A stretch of DNA of 64,000 nt from assembly GCA_025738555.1 (NCBI GenBank), contig JAOVFP010000002.1, positions 2,542,001 through 2,606,000 of the forward strand, read 5' to 3'. This stretch comes from Cyathus striatus (lineage: Eukaryota; Basidiomycota; Agaricomycetes; Agaricales; Nidulariaceae). Both the position numbers and the translations under genes were made by a program. Shown one piece after another: positions 20,850-32,571 of the stretch (the first letter of the stretch is position 1; each line of letters opens with the position of its first letter). The notes under the pieces were generated by a model that saw only the letters and a program-made list of their open reading frames with translations, was not told the origin of the DNA and did no database searches.

Positions 20850-23698
20850 ATGGCTGCACCTACTCAACCGTTTCCTCCGTGGCTTACGCCTGTGCCGTCT
20901 GTGTTTACTGATACGAATGGGGTGGAAATGACCTCTACTTCTGTCGAGTTTCTTCCTTTGACGTACCTTGGACCTAGCGTGAGTGGTTCTTCTCGTTCTT
21001 CTGTCTCCTAGGTGCTGTGCCGTATGCGAGGAGGGATACGGTTGGCAGGCGAGCGTAGGGCTAAAGCCACTCTAATCCCACACTCCCGACTTTGCGGTCT
21101 ATACTTGTCCAGACTGGCCACGTCGACTACGCCCCTGTTACGCAGTCTAGCATGAACCTATTGACTGACATTCATTTGTTATAGATCCCGCTGGGTTCGT
21201 TGTTTACATTTGGAGGCTCGACGGAACCTGCCACAATCGTAACGGGGACAGCTACAGAGACGACCTCAGTCGCTTCCACGGAATCCACAGCGACACCTAC
21301 ACCCTCTACCTCTGTCACCGCGATACCTTCCTCCACATCCGAAATAGCTTCAACTTCATCTTCTATATCCTTATCATCTTCATCTTCAATTACATCAATG
21401 CTTTCATCATCATCCATTGCCTCGTCCTCCTCCACATTCATAGCTTCATCCTCATCCACATCTCAACCATCAGCAACGGCTGCCCAGCCCGCGAGCTTCA
21501 GCGGCTTGACGAGGGGCCAGCTTATCGGCGTTATCGTAGCGTCTATTCTTGGATTTATATTCCTGCTTGTGTTCATTCTCGCTTTGTACCTCTGGTGCAA
21601 GGGCCGTCCCAATAGGCTCTCTAGGACACGATTCTCCATGGTCACACCCATCGACCAGGACTACTTTGTCGTTCCCACTGGGGGCCGCACACCAGGTGAA
21701 GGGTCCCCCAGGCACAGTGGCGAAGAGCAAGATCCGTTCCTGCAGGAAAGCAGGACTGGCCGCGCTGCTCGTACTCGTACTGGTGCTGGCGTTGCTGCGG
21801 GAGCGGTGGCGGCGGCAGGCGGAATGAAAGCGGCCGGGGAGTTGGGAGCGTTACCTCCCCGATCTGCTGCTCGTGTTCCGCCACCTCCCGTAGCGGGCAC
21901 CCGGATGTCTGGGGTTTCATCTGGCACCGGCTCCTCTAATTCTTCTGGTTACGGCTCATTGTTGCCTCATAGTACGAGTATGTTCCCGATGCCGCCTACT
22001 GATATTCCGGAGGACGAAAAGGAAGATCAGCCGGATCCCAATGATATGTCGCATAGACGTGGGAGGATTCTTACCTCAGAGGAATTGCTGCGGTTGGAGA
22101 GGGAGAATGAAGAGTCTATTGATGAACCTAGGCGCAGTCATGATTCTCACGAGGACGACCACGATGTTCATGCGTACACTGCGCTTCTTCCCCCGCCTAG
22201 ACTGGTTGATCCTGAAAGTGCCCCGTACATGTCTACGCCATCTCTTAAACCTTACGCGTCGCACCATTCTCTTGATAACGAAGAGGCTGTGACACTACTG
22301 ACTGCTCGCCGCGTTAAAGTCGAAAATCTCGGTCCTCGCACTACACCACAGCGTTCGCCTCTTCGTGAAATCTCACCGGAGATGGGTGGTGCGAGGCAGA
22401 GCGGTGGGATACTTGGCAGCTTGGGACTTGGTTCGTTAACTGGCTTGGGACGTTTAAGCTGGTTCCGGAATATGGATTCACCAAGGCATTCTGCTCATGC
22501 ACCTTCTTCGTTTACTCCTGTGCCGTTGTCCGATAATGATCTTGAGACAGGGAGGAGTATGCTGGGTACGGAAAAGGGCGATAGTCAGAATTCGCGCAAC
22601 TTTGGTACTGGGTTTGGACCTGATGGGACTCGCCCCATATCAGGCGTTAGCGCTCGTAGCAATGCGTCTGGAGGCACGGTTTATCATGATGCGCGTTCGT
22701 CAACTCCTGGTACACCTTCGACACCCCGATTGCTTCCTCCCCCGCGTGCGCATACTCCCGCTGAAATTCCTCCCCTGCCTACGACTATAGTGCATGAGAC
22801 TCGTTGGCCTTCGACTACTACTATGGCTCCTCCTGCTTATGAACCCATTGACGCTTCACCTTCACGACAACCTAGTGGAAGTAATCTCACTGAGAATCCA
22901 CCCCCCTCGTTCGATGTTCTAGATATGCCCGCGCCGGCTGCTATCACCAACTTTGGCTCCGCCCAGTCCTCACTCCGCGACACTGCGTCAGGCAGTACTG
23001 TTGGGATAAGGTCGAACCCGTTCCCGCCTGGTCTGGAGTTGTTGTCGAAGGCGTGGACAGATTTCTCTACTGGTGGGACGACGGCATCTCCGGGTTCCTT
23101 CGCTGGACTTCCGGCTCATGATAATGAGGCCGGGATTGCGATTGATGTTCTCGAGGAGGCGCCGCCTAGTGCTGAAGAGGGATGGCGCGCGATGGCCGCG
23201 ACGGGTGCTGTCAGCGGTCGTCCCACTAGCAGGCGAACTACTCTCGGCGTGGTGAGTTTATTTTGATATGTATTTTAGATGTAGCTGACGATTATCTAGC
23301 CTATGGTCGTTCATCCTCCGGATCACATCTCCGAACAAGGTTCTCTCCACTCTATGCGTTCCCACACGGGCTCCCCGGCAAGGTCAACAGGATCAGCACC
23401 AGCTGCAGCTCGCGATGGATCTCTCAGCTCCGGCTCGCATTCCCAGTCTAGGTCAGGTAGCAGTGGGTTCTCTGTAGCGCATTCACTTGGACGAACTGGA
23501 AGCATTGCTTCGGACGGTCGGAGACGCCACGGGCCGATTTCGCCTGCGTTGTCGGCGTTTGGTCCTCCGAGGCGGATTGGGCGCGATTCGGACATTTTGG
23601 AGTCGCCCCCACCGTCGGCGCATCTTAGTCCTGATCGGGGAAGTACCGTGCGGACGTCAGGCACGGGTGCTTCGGGGCCTGATATGTCGATTATGTGA
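20850..23698 (+). CDS. single-pass membrane protein with Ser/Thr-rich ectodomain
   Basis: Exons 20850-20978, 21185-23251 and 23300-23698 give 864 aa. The first intron is unusually long here (206 nt). Residues 1-150 form a short N-terminal segment and a Ser/Thr-rich stalk of the kind that is heavily O-glycosylated. A transmembrane helix follows at about 156-180 (LIGVIVASILGFIFLLVFIL) with the positive stop CKGRPNRLSRTR, so the rest is cytoplasmic. The 680-residue cytoplasmic part is disordered, Ser/Pro/Gly-rich, and contains repeated short proline segments. There is no cleavable signal peptide; topology N-out, C-in is inferred. The layout resembles fungal cell-wall stress sensors or Axl2/Skg6-like proteins, but no diagnostic WSC or cadherin-like domain is present. 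Function is unknown. Confidence 0.75.
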
Positions 23699-24600
23699 GA
23701 CATGTCTCTCTACGCGAATTCTCCGGCCTACGATTTGGCCATTTCTGTTACTCTTGCGCACACGCGCTTTATGCACGCGATGCAGTCATTTTGCTGATGA
23801 CTTGACGAACTCATGATTGTGCTCACCATAGAGTTTCTTCTTGGTGTGGATGCTCTGGAGATGGACAGTGTTTTCTTTTTGATAGATGATTGCTACCGAA
23901 CGTGTTTATATAGTATTGTATCTTACGACCTCGTTTATGATTACGACGCGCGACACCCACCTTCAACTTTTAGTTTTTGTGTAGTAGTAGTACTTACATG
24001 GTTTTTGAATTGACTTTGCATTTGATTTGTGGTTTGGTGTGGGTTGGGTATACTAGTTGTGTGATGGTTTTGGTGCGTTGTTCTTTTTGTTTAAGGGTGG
24101 TGTATGATATGATTGCAGGATTGAAGGACTTGTGAAAGATTGTTGTTTGCCTGTTATCTTCACCACTTGACATTCATGACACCGCCAAGATGCAGTCAGC
24201 TGAGAACAGGAATGACAGCTACGTTCAGATTCGAACGCGGGATAAAATATAAAGTTACTTCTACTATATCTCTGCTGAAACAAACTGAAAGTCTTCCCAT
24301 CTCCTGCAGGTTCATTTACCTGATCCATCGGATATCATAACTTGCATACTTGGGTTTACAATTCAAGCTCCAATAATTTCTCGCAGCTGCCAAGAAGTGT
24401 ATACGGGATCTCTGATCTTTGGAATCGTTCATGCTTGAGTGACTTCTGTTCGCCTCTTGCCGTATGCACTAACGTTCAATGTTCGTCGACCGTTGCTGTG
24501 TCAAGTTGGCACGACAAATCGGCTCTTGGCTATACAGACCCTTGAAAAGCAAGGGTTGTTGCGTTCGACGTGTTAGCACCCTCGACTCGAACAACTCAGC
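23699..24600. other. intergenic, no gene seen
   Basis: 3' flank of the membrane-protein gene. Short ORFs only. Confidence 0.4.
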
Positions 24601-24966
24601 ATGTCTACCGCTGGTCCTACTGGGCCCACATATGAAGGAGGTTTGAACCATCACTTCACACTGGCATTGTGCCTTTCTCTCGCTGTCGTTTTTGGATTAC
24701 TTATGGGAGGATGTTGGTTCTTCGTGCGAGCAAGACGAAATCGAGCGAGGCAGACTGGGAAAGGATGTGTGTTTCTTCTAATTCTGTCTGGTGCAGCCTA
24801 TTTACCCCTGTTTTCAGCGTTGTTGCCTGGCGTACCCGTAGTGCTCCCATGTTCACAACCATCCTCTTCGATCAATATAGCCTCACCTATCACGCCGGCC
24901 CAGCATGCTCCTGCAGTGGTAGACGCTAGTCCAGTCATCATTACAAACGCAAGAAGGACCGGATAA
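24601..24966 (+). CDS. possible small membrane protein, uncertain
   Basis: A 121-codon frame starts MSTAGPTGPTYEGGLNHHFT and has one clear hydrophobic helix (about residues 21-43, LALCLSLAVVFGLLMGGCWF) followed by RARRNRARQ, a typical inside-positive stop. A GTGTG donor near 24765 and a TTTTCAG acceptor near 24820 could splice out 47-51 nt and shift the frame, giving a different C-terminus. The hAT element inserted 29 bp after the stop, and reading frames continue on its far side, so the original gene may have been longer and cut. Function unknown. Confidence 0.35.
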   Translation: MSTAGPTGPTYEGGLNHHFTLALCLSLAVVFGLLMGGCWFFVRARRNRARQTGKGCVFLLILSGAAYLPLFSALLPGVPVVLPCSQPSSSINIASPITPAQHAPAVVDASPVIITNARRTG

Positions 24967-25457
24967 ATACCAGCATATTCCGCGGGAGTGTGGAATAGTG
25001 ATGTCAAAGTCCGGTTCAGTCCGGTTCAGAGACCCTTTTCTCTGAACCCAGAACTGGACTTTAGGTTCGGTTCAGCAGAGTTTTTTGAACCATGGACTGA
25101 ACCTGCGGTTCAGGTTCATATAGGTCCAGTTCAGGTTCAAAAGGCGTTCGAACCATGAACCGGACTTCAATATTTTGCTATGGCAGACAAGCGATGCGAG
25201 CTCAACAATTAAGTTATTAGTAGTGTAGTTTCTCTTAAAAGCTAATGTATATATCATTTAACTATTGCTTTAACTTAAAGTAAGACCACAAAAACTAAAA
25301 CACGAAAGAATATAACAAAATGTGTAGTATCTGCAACACGAGTACATTGTAAAGTAGATTAAGTACTAATTTTCAATCTTCTTTTGTATCAGGCTCTGGC
25401 TATTTCCCAGTTCGTATTTCCAACCACATCTCATTGGCATTCTTCTACCCGAGTCTA

Positions 25458-26709
25458 TTAACTCTCGCTCCTTCCTCTTGGACCTTGGCTCATCCCCACT
25501 ACACTCCTACTTGAAATCAAATGCATCTTCAAAAGCTTGATGCGGAAGCCTCCAAGTTCTCGTTTCTCATCTGCCAATCCAATGCAACAACCACCAGTTG
25601 AATGTTGACACTGTGTCTGCCTCATACAACCCCTTGCCTCAGTGGTGCGCTGGACGACACGAACCCTGTCGGCATCTGGCATATCCTCTTCTTCCTGTGC
25701 TCGCCGTTAATCCTCTAGCACTTTGGTTAATCGTGCAACTTCAGTAGCGCGCAGGACTTTCTCGTTCCTGAGATCCTTGCCAGCTCTTCCCTATATTCCT
25801 TCTTCCTCTCCAATTCGCTCTGAAGATGTACGTTCTCACCCATCAGTCGCCCACACTCGGTGAGTTCCTCCCTATGTTAATTCTTCTCATCCAACTCTCT
25901 CTGAAGACGTATGTTCTCACTCATCAGTCATCCATGCTGTTATGGTATATCACCTTATTATATAAGTAAAAGTACTATACCTTCGCATTTCTACTTACCT
26001 AGAGTATTCAACTACTGGCCTACATATTTTCTCGCATAGAACGGAATGTTCTATACCTTTCTACATCATTGGAGAGTCATACGGAATAGTCTCGCTTACT
26101 GTAGAACATATGGGACGCTACTAGATATCATGATTTCATCAGTATATAGGTTTGATGTAGTTGATTAGAATGGATATACTTTTTTACCGTTAATTCTTGC
26201 AACCTGCTCTAAGACAACTAGTACCATTCCAACGCTACTAGTCTACTACGTTAATTCAAGACCTCGCTCTGAATTTAGCGTACTTCATCGCTCCTCGACC
26301 GTCAAGACTACGCTCTGACGATCCGTGATAACTACCTCGCGCTTCGCTTGTAGTTATCTCCGGCGATACTTTTAGATCCTTCGGTTATCAAGATCTACTC
26401 GGTTAGGCTATTAACGACTCAACTCTATTCAGGATAACTCCCTCATATCGCAGAACTCAAGGACCACGTACGTATCTATACTAACGCTACTACTGACAAT
26501 TGTATTCAAAGGAATACACCAGTGCGGTATAGACACACGGTCCATAACACATGCTCAATGAGCTCTTCCCTATGCTCCTTCTTCCTCTCATCCCACTCTC
26601 TCTGAAGACGTATGTTCTCACTCATCAGTCGCCCACACTCAGTGAGCTCGTCCCTATGCTCCTTTTTCCTCTTGTCCAACTCGCTCCGAAGACGTATGTT
26701 CTCGTCCAA
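25458..26709 (-). pseudogene. coiled-coil repeat ORF carried by the hAT element, broken
   Basis: On the minus strand 84-nt units repeat, each encoding 28 residues (exactly four heptads), for example ENIRLRSELDKRKKEHRDEL then TECGRLMS. Two units lie at about 26709-26555 and two more at about 25930-25780, interrupted by the solo LTR. Joined across the LTR, the frame has stops where CGA became TGA and where a Lys-Glu pair became Asn-stop. It is therefore a dead copy. Whether the parent protein was captured host sequence or a transposon-encoded accessory factor is unknown. Confidence 0.6.
25938..26549. mobile_element. solo LTR (612 bp) nested in the hAT element
   Basis: The segment starts TGTTATGG and ends CCATAACA, with the TG...CA ends of retroviral-type LTRs. 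A 5-bp direct repeat CATGC flanks it (25933-25937, 26550-26554). It splits the coiled-coil repeat cleanly. No internal retrotransposon sequence remains, so it is the product of LTR-LTR recombination. The inverted tips resemble Copia-type LTRs; superfamily assignment is inference. Confidence 0.8.
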
Positions 26710-26902
26710 TAGGCACTTTAACCCTCTTCAGCTTACGTTCGAACCCGTTCGCAGATTTATGACATTAGAAGAACCGAAAACCGAACTATAGGTTCGGTTC
26801 TACTGAAAATGCCGAACGTTGAACTGAACTTGTGTCCAGTTCAGCTGCGGTTCGAGTTCGAACCGAAGTTCAGAACCGGACATCGACATCACTAGTGTGG
26901 AA

Positions 26903-29274
26903 GAAAGGGATCCATGGATTCTGGAAGTTCTCGCAGCGCGAAACGCGGTGCATATTTTATTAGCATACTTTATTTGTACAACTTACATCATAAATCTAAC
27001 ATCTGATATTCCAAGTATCACCATTCAAATTTACTTTCGCCACATGAGCCACCGCAAGCAATATTTGTAGTAACTTCATTTGAACCTCACTTTCTGGACC
27101 TTCGATAGCCATGCCTACTGAGTCACTGTAGTGAGAGGAGAAACTTGGGGAGAAACGGCCACCATGAACGTTCACGAGCGGTCGGAGACTCAGAGAGGTG
27201 TTTCGAGTTGACATTTCATCGGTCAATACCTACCGGTGCGAAGTGCACGAAAGTGAAGTTGCAGCAAGTACATAGTTGTTGATACATTCCATCTCATTAT
27301 TCACAATGACTCTGAAAGTTACCCATAGTCTCACTCAACCTTCGCATCGCGGAAAGGTACAGTCAGAGAGAGAAAAGGTGCTTGCAGGGCTGTTGCAAGG
27401 TGGCCTCGTCCCTCTAAATATTCAATTGCATAATATTATGACCTAAATACACAACAAAACATGTATCTAATTCCTATTAAGTCATGGGAAATTAGTGTGA
27501 ATAACAGAGAAGCAAAGATACTTTATTAACCATATACCCTCGGCTGCCAATAGTCAATCCATGAGCATGAAAGCTTGAGATTTTGAGGCTTGAAGCAGCT
27601 GAGAGCGGCTGTCTATAGCGAAGGTATGCGCTGTATATCAGGGTCAGCATAGGCGAAGGCATCGCGGACTTTGAAAACGAGTCCGAAAGGCTCTGAAAGG
27701 CCTGTCTGATACTGGAGGGGGGGTAAAAAGGCCTCATCTAGACGAAGGTTTGAAAGTGGGTGATTTTGTCTAGCTGAGTGTGAAATCTTCGCTTACTCGC
27801 GTACCTAGCTAGCGGCATCTCGGCATCTCATGTCTGAAATGAGATCTGATTCTGGAAGCCATTCCAGACGTTGTGGAAAGTCACCCACTGTCACTAAAGG
27901 CGTTCATTGGGCGTTTGAAAATAAATGATGGCCCTGGGCGGAGTTAGCCGTCCGGTTGTACTGTTACAAATTTGTACCTTGGCTTTGAACTTACGTTCAC
28001 CATTCCTTTACCTTATTTGCGGCATTTTGAAGTTCTGAGGCCACTGAATTCGACCTTTCATCAACCTCCTACCATTTGAATGTCGATGTATTCAACTTGG
28101 GGTTCTCTACCCATCATGCCCCCAACGCTTGGAGACATTCCCAACTTCCAATGCTAGGCGACAGACTTTTGAATACTGCCACTCTCTAGTTCACTCCTCG
28201 GCACCAGAGAAGATAGGTACCTGCACTCACTGCTAGGAGAGCGTGGTGTGTTTCAGGCTGGTCGCTGGTGGGGATATGGGAGCAGTGGGAAATGAGGATG
28301 AACGATGAGGGTGAAAAATGAATTAATGACCAGTGACCAATGTACTAGTGATGTACGGTGCTTGGAGTTCTGATTTGGAGAGGGAGTGCTGGTTGAACAT
28401 GTTAATGTATGTCTGGGCTTGATGTAGCATATATGTCGTTTGCTGAATACATGAAACCTTGGGGCCACAGCATATCTTATTGTGGAACGAATGAGGTGCC
28501 AGTGCAAGTACTAGCGGTCTTGGGTGGGTCTCATACTATTTAGCGGTTTCGAGACGCCTGTCTTTGCTTGTCTCTCTCAGCTGGTGCCACTGTCTATCCA
28601 TGGCTGCTCGCTGGCTACTCCTATTCTTGTCGACTCTCCTCCGTCTTCTCGTCGACTTCCTGTCTCAAAGAATCGAAAATGCGGGCGCGGGTGTCGTCAA
28701 GCGGAATCAGACTTCGATCCAAATGTAATCGCAAGCGTCTGATTGGTGCCTGGGTGTTGATAACCTGGATCAGGCTGCAGGATATAAGGAGGTACTTACC
28801 TCGAACGGAGGAAGCGCATCATTCCCCGCACTTCCCCACTTACTTCCACCTGCTTTTGTGGTTTTTGTATTTTTGAAGTCTGACGTACAGAATGTCGACG
28901 ATGTGGAATGGATTCAATGCTGTTCAACATAGGGCATATCTGGCGGTTGCGAGCGGGGTTCGAATATATTGTGAGATTTCAAAATTCCGTCGAGTTGGCT
29001 GAAACTCAGCGATTCAACAGAATAAGGTTTCGTCGTATTCCTGTAAACTGCATAGATATAATATTCGGGATTTAAATCGTAAAATATAAAAACCGAACGC
29101 CAGGTCAGCCACCACCCTGTTCCCGACTTCCACCTTCATCTCACATACCTGCCCACAAACCTCTCAGCTCTCAGCCTTCGCCTTTTTATATCATCCTCCA
29201 CCGCCTCCTTCTACCCCCACCCCGCATACATCCTGCCCCCTCACCTCTTCTTCTCTCCCAACCCTGTGCCCAGA
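26903..29274. other. intergenic, no confident gene
   Basis: About 2.4 kb. Short unsupported ORFs occur on both strands. GTGGAAAGTCACCCACTGTC near 27875 echoes the old repeat core. The last 150 bp are a pyrimidine-rich leader of the next gene. Confidence 0.4.
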
Positions 29275-31965
29275 ATGTTCAACTGCAACCACCCCCCCTT
29301 CCCCACCCCCCCCTCCTCTGTCCCCTTTTGTCTTCAGTCGCAGATGACCCCTTGCCTGCGTAAGCATTTCCTTCAGGCTCAATCTACCAAGCGTGCTGCT
29401 CTCAAGCTGCAGAGTCTTTCAAGGCCTTGTCGACTGTCAGCCACCATAGAGAACAGTCGACAAGATGCTCGCCATTCTGTCAAGGACACCATCAAGAAGG
29501 CCGATATAAAGGACATAAAGGACCGACTCCAGATGAGGAGCAAGTGGGACCGGTTTCCGGTTGTGACAAAGCTGGCGAACACTCTGCCTGGTCCGTGGCG
29601 AGCTCGTATTGTACCTAAGGCAACCAGGATGGAACTCTTTTGGGCGGGCTATGACGAGGATCATATGGCTGTTGACTATCACGGCTCTTTATTCAAGCCG
29701 TCATTTCTTGCTGTTCCTGCCACCACTGCTGCTCCCGCCTCGATCCCTGGCTCCACCTCTGCCTCCATGCCTCTCTATGTCCCCATTCTTGCTGCATCTG
29801 CATCGTTCTACTCCGATGTGCCAAAGAAAAAGGACGAGATAGTTTTTGGGAGTGTTATGCACTCTAGGCATGCCCCTTGGAGGTTGGAGAATGGGGGCTC
29901 GGGGATTATAGGCGACTCTCATCAAGAAAGCGAAGAGGCGTCTTCAGGCGTCAGCGTCGCGAGCGTAGATTGTGTGTCGAGTACTCCGGCCGGTTCTCCA
30001 CTGAGCGGAAAGGAAAAGAGTATAGATCGCACTCTAATGGGCAAGACGAAAGAAGAGTCTCATCCTATTCTTCTTTCATTATTTTCCTCCTCTACCTCCT
30101 CCACCTCCTCCGCCTCCACCTTGTCCTCTTTCCCTCTCCCCTCTCCTCCTTCTATCTTCTCCGCCTCCTCGTCTCTCAAGTCCACTGCACTCCGTCTCAT
30201 ACCCACCTTGGCGTCTTCTCCAGAAGAGTTTGGCCTTCCAATCCGTTCGAAGAGCGCTCCAACTATTAAAGAGACGGTGTTAGAAAAACTTCAAGCTGTC
30301 GTGCAACCGAGCACCACTATTCTTCCCTCGATAGATTCTTCTCAAGTTAATGTTATTGCTAGTGCTGCCTCTTCCTCCGCTGTTGTGTCCTCTGCTACCC
30401 CTTCACCCACTATCTCTTCCACCATGATATCCTCTTCCACTCCCTTGCTCTCTTCCGCGCCCTCGCCCTCTTTTTCCCCCTTATCTTCGCCTTCACCCTC
30501 TTCCTCGCCTTCACCTTCACCTTCACTCTCTTCCTCGCCTTCACCTTCGCTTTTACCCTCTTCCTCGCCCTCTTTCTCACCCTCTTCCTCTTCCTCTCCC
30601 ACTACCTCGCTGACCTCCTCTTCCTCTCCCTCGCCGTCTTCCTCGCCCACTTCCTCTTTGTCATCCTTGCCCTCTTTGTCATTCTCGCCCTCCTCGTCAT
30701 CCTCCTCCTTGCCCTCCTCTCCATCATCATCTCCCTTTTCCTCCTTCACCCTCTTGCCCATCGCTTCTCTCCCCTCATTGGCGCCATCTTCGGAGTCTCT
30801 GGCAGTAAAGAAAACAAAATCCGATTGTACTGCAGCTGTGGTGCAATTCAGCACCACCGTCCTTCCCCCGGTACCAATCATTGTCGTCACCAGTCCGGTT
30901 GAAGATTCCACCAACACTCCCTCCGACCACGAACAGGCGAGCCTCTTGGTACCCACGGGCTCGCCATTGCCTCTCACCACATCACTGGATCATAGTTCTC
31001 CAACTTCGCAAGATCTCAGCGCGTCAATTCAACATGCCCCGGATACTCATTCGACTCATTCTAGCGTGTTCTTCGGAACATCTGGAGGGTCATCTAATGA
31101 GGCCACGGAGCATTGTGCCCTACATATTCCTCAACACCACTCTAGTGTGTCCTCCGGGACATCTGGGGAGTTGTCTGATGTGATCACGTTTGCAGGCACA
31201 AGCGCCATTACGAAGTCAGTCGAGAACGAACCCTCTGGTTCTGGTGGTTATCCAACGTGTGGAGGAGGGGCAGGATCCGAGAGAAGCAGCTCAACGGAGG
31301 GATCGAGAGGGCAAGAGGTAGAGATGAAGACTTCCACGCCAAGGTATGATTTTGCTAAGGATTGTTATTCTGTTGCTCACTCTTCCCATAGTGCTCTAGA
31401 TAGTACTGATTCTGAGAAGTACCCTCTTCCAACTTACCTCAGGGAGTGGGCGAAAGGAAGGAAGGGAATCATATCGGAGCACTGGATTCCAAATCCCTGG
31501 CCGGCCGCCCTCGGGCGCGTTGCGTCACCGCGATCGCCTTTCCCCTATTCAGCTTTTGGTCCACGTCCTTCGGAAGCACTCGCAACTTCAACCAAGTTTC
31601 AATTTGCTATTCAGCAGAGAAACCGTGCCAGTGGTTCCAGTTCAAATTCACATGCAAAAGGAGATGGGAAAGCGGGGAGAAAAGAAGGGATATCTGTGAG
31701 ACCAGAAGAGGTGACCGTGGATATTCCGAGAGTGAGGTGTTTTCCTCCTCCAAAGAAACGGCAGTGGGGGATCGTGTACCAGGACGTTAATGATTGTCAG
31801 TTTCATTTCGTTTCTTTGCGCTTTGATTTCTCATAGGTTACACTTTTGTTTTCAGATGAGGAAGTGGAAGTTAAGGGAGAGAAAGTGACAAGAATAGTGG
31901 GAGCATTGCGAGCAATGTTGTGCTACCCTTTCCGATATACGCGCTCATTGCTTCGATGGACATGA
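29275..31965 (+). CDS. Ser/Pro-rich protein, unknown function
   Basis: Exons 29275-31795 and 31856-31965 give 876 aa. The N-terminal 150 residues look ordered (CLRKHFLQAQSTKRAALKLQ, then PGPWRARIVPKATRMELFWA and GYDEDHMAVDYHGSLF). Residues about 380-510 are an almost pure Ser/Pro tract. The C-terminal part is again better ordered: PLPTYLREWAKGRKGIISEH, WIPNPWPAALGRV, VDIPRVRCFPPPKKRQWGIV. The last exon adds a short charged segment and RYTRSLLRWT. A nearer acceptor at 31836 would shorten the tail. No known domain was recognised. The two ordered ends suggest a scaffold or regulatory protein, which is a guess. Confidence 0.6.
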
Positions 31966-32119
31966 TTTGCACTTCAGCTTCAGTTTTAGGATATCAGTTG
32001 CTTGCCTCGGTTTTCCATTGCATTATTTTATTTTATTTGGACGAATTCTTTTGCCTACACCCAACAGACTATGGATCGGACTATCAACATACTACGCCGC
32101 TTGTATATTGCTTTGTTTT

Positions 32120-32235
32120 GTGTTTTGTTTTATTAGTCTTGTTTTATTAGTTCTGTTTTATTAGTTTTGTTTTATTAGTTTTGTTTTATTAGTTTTGTTT
32201 TATTAGTTTTGTTTTGTTAGTTTTGCTCTGTTAGA
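32120..32235 (+). repeat. 14-bp microsatellite-like array
   Basis: About eight units of TTGTTTTATTAGTT with few changes. It lies 155 bp after the stop of the Ser/Pro-rich gene and before the convergent TPR-CHAT gene. Confidence 0.85.
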
Positions 32236-32571
32236 TTATCATCATTGTCGTACTGCTTTAAAGTCTTTATATGCAATTTTAGTAGTAAATAACATGCACA
32301 TTCTATTTATGTAACGCGAGGCTATATGTAGTACGTCGCCATCGTCTAGCTTGCCGCCTCTTACACGATCACGTGAGTGAAGGAATGAATTAAACTCCCG
32401 ATACCGAACCACAACATCCATTTCATCCTTGTTTCGAACTCGTTCACAAAAGTGGCTCACAACTTCAATGTTCTTCGCATTTTATCTTAGAAGATCTAGA
32501 AATTCCGACTCAAATGCTCATTATTCGGGAATGAGTGGGTGCTGGCACCCAGAATCCCCTCGTTCCGAGGC

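Larger units (their letters stand above)
24996..26894. mobile_element. non-autonomous hAT element (1,899 bp)
   Basis: Terminal inverted repeats begin TAGTGATGTC on both ends and continue, after three variable bases, with GTCCGGTTC. A perfect 8-bp target-site duplication GTGTGGAA flanks the element (24988-24995 and 26895-26902), the hallmark of hAT transposons. Both subterminal regions are packed with GGTTCAG/GAACCGGA-type repeats, typical of hAT transposase binding. No transposase is present; the only coding trace is the coiled-coil repeat on the minus strand. A solo LTR is nested inside. Confidence 0.85.

Noticed and set aside
30342..30980. 212-codon Glu-rich minus-strand ORF
   Set aside because: It is the antisense shadow of the TCC/CCT/TCT-rich Ser/Pro tract of the plus-strand gene and has no other support.
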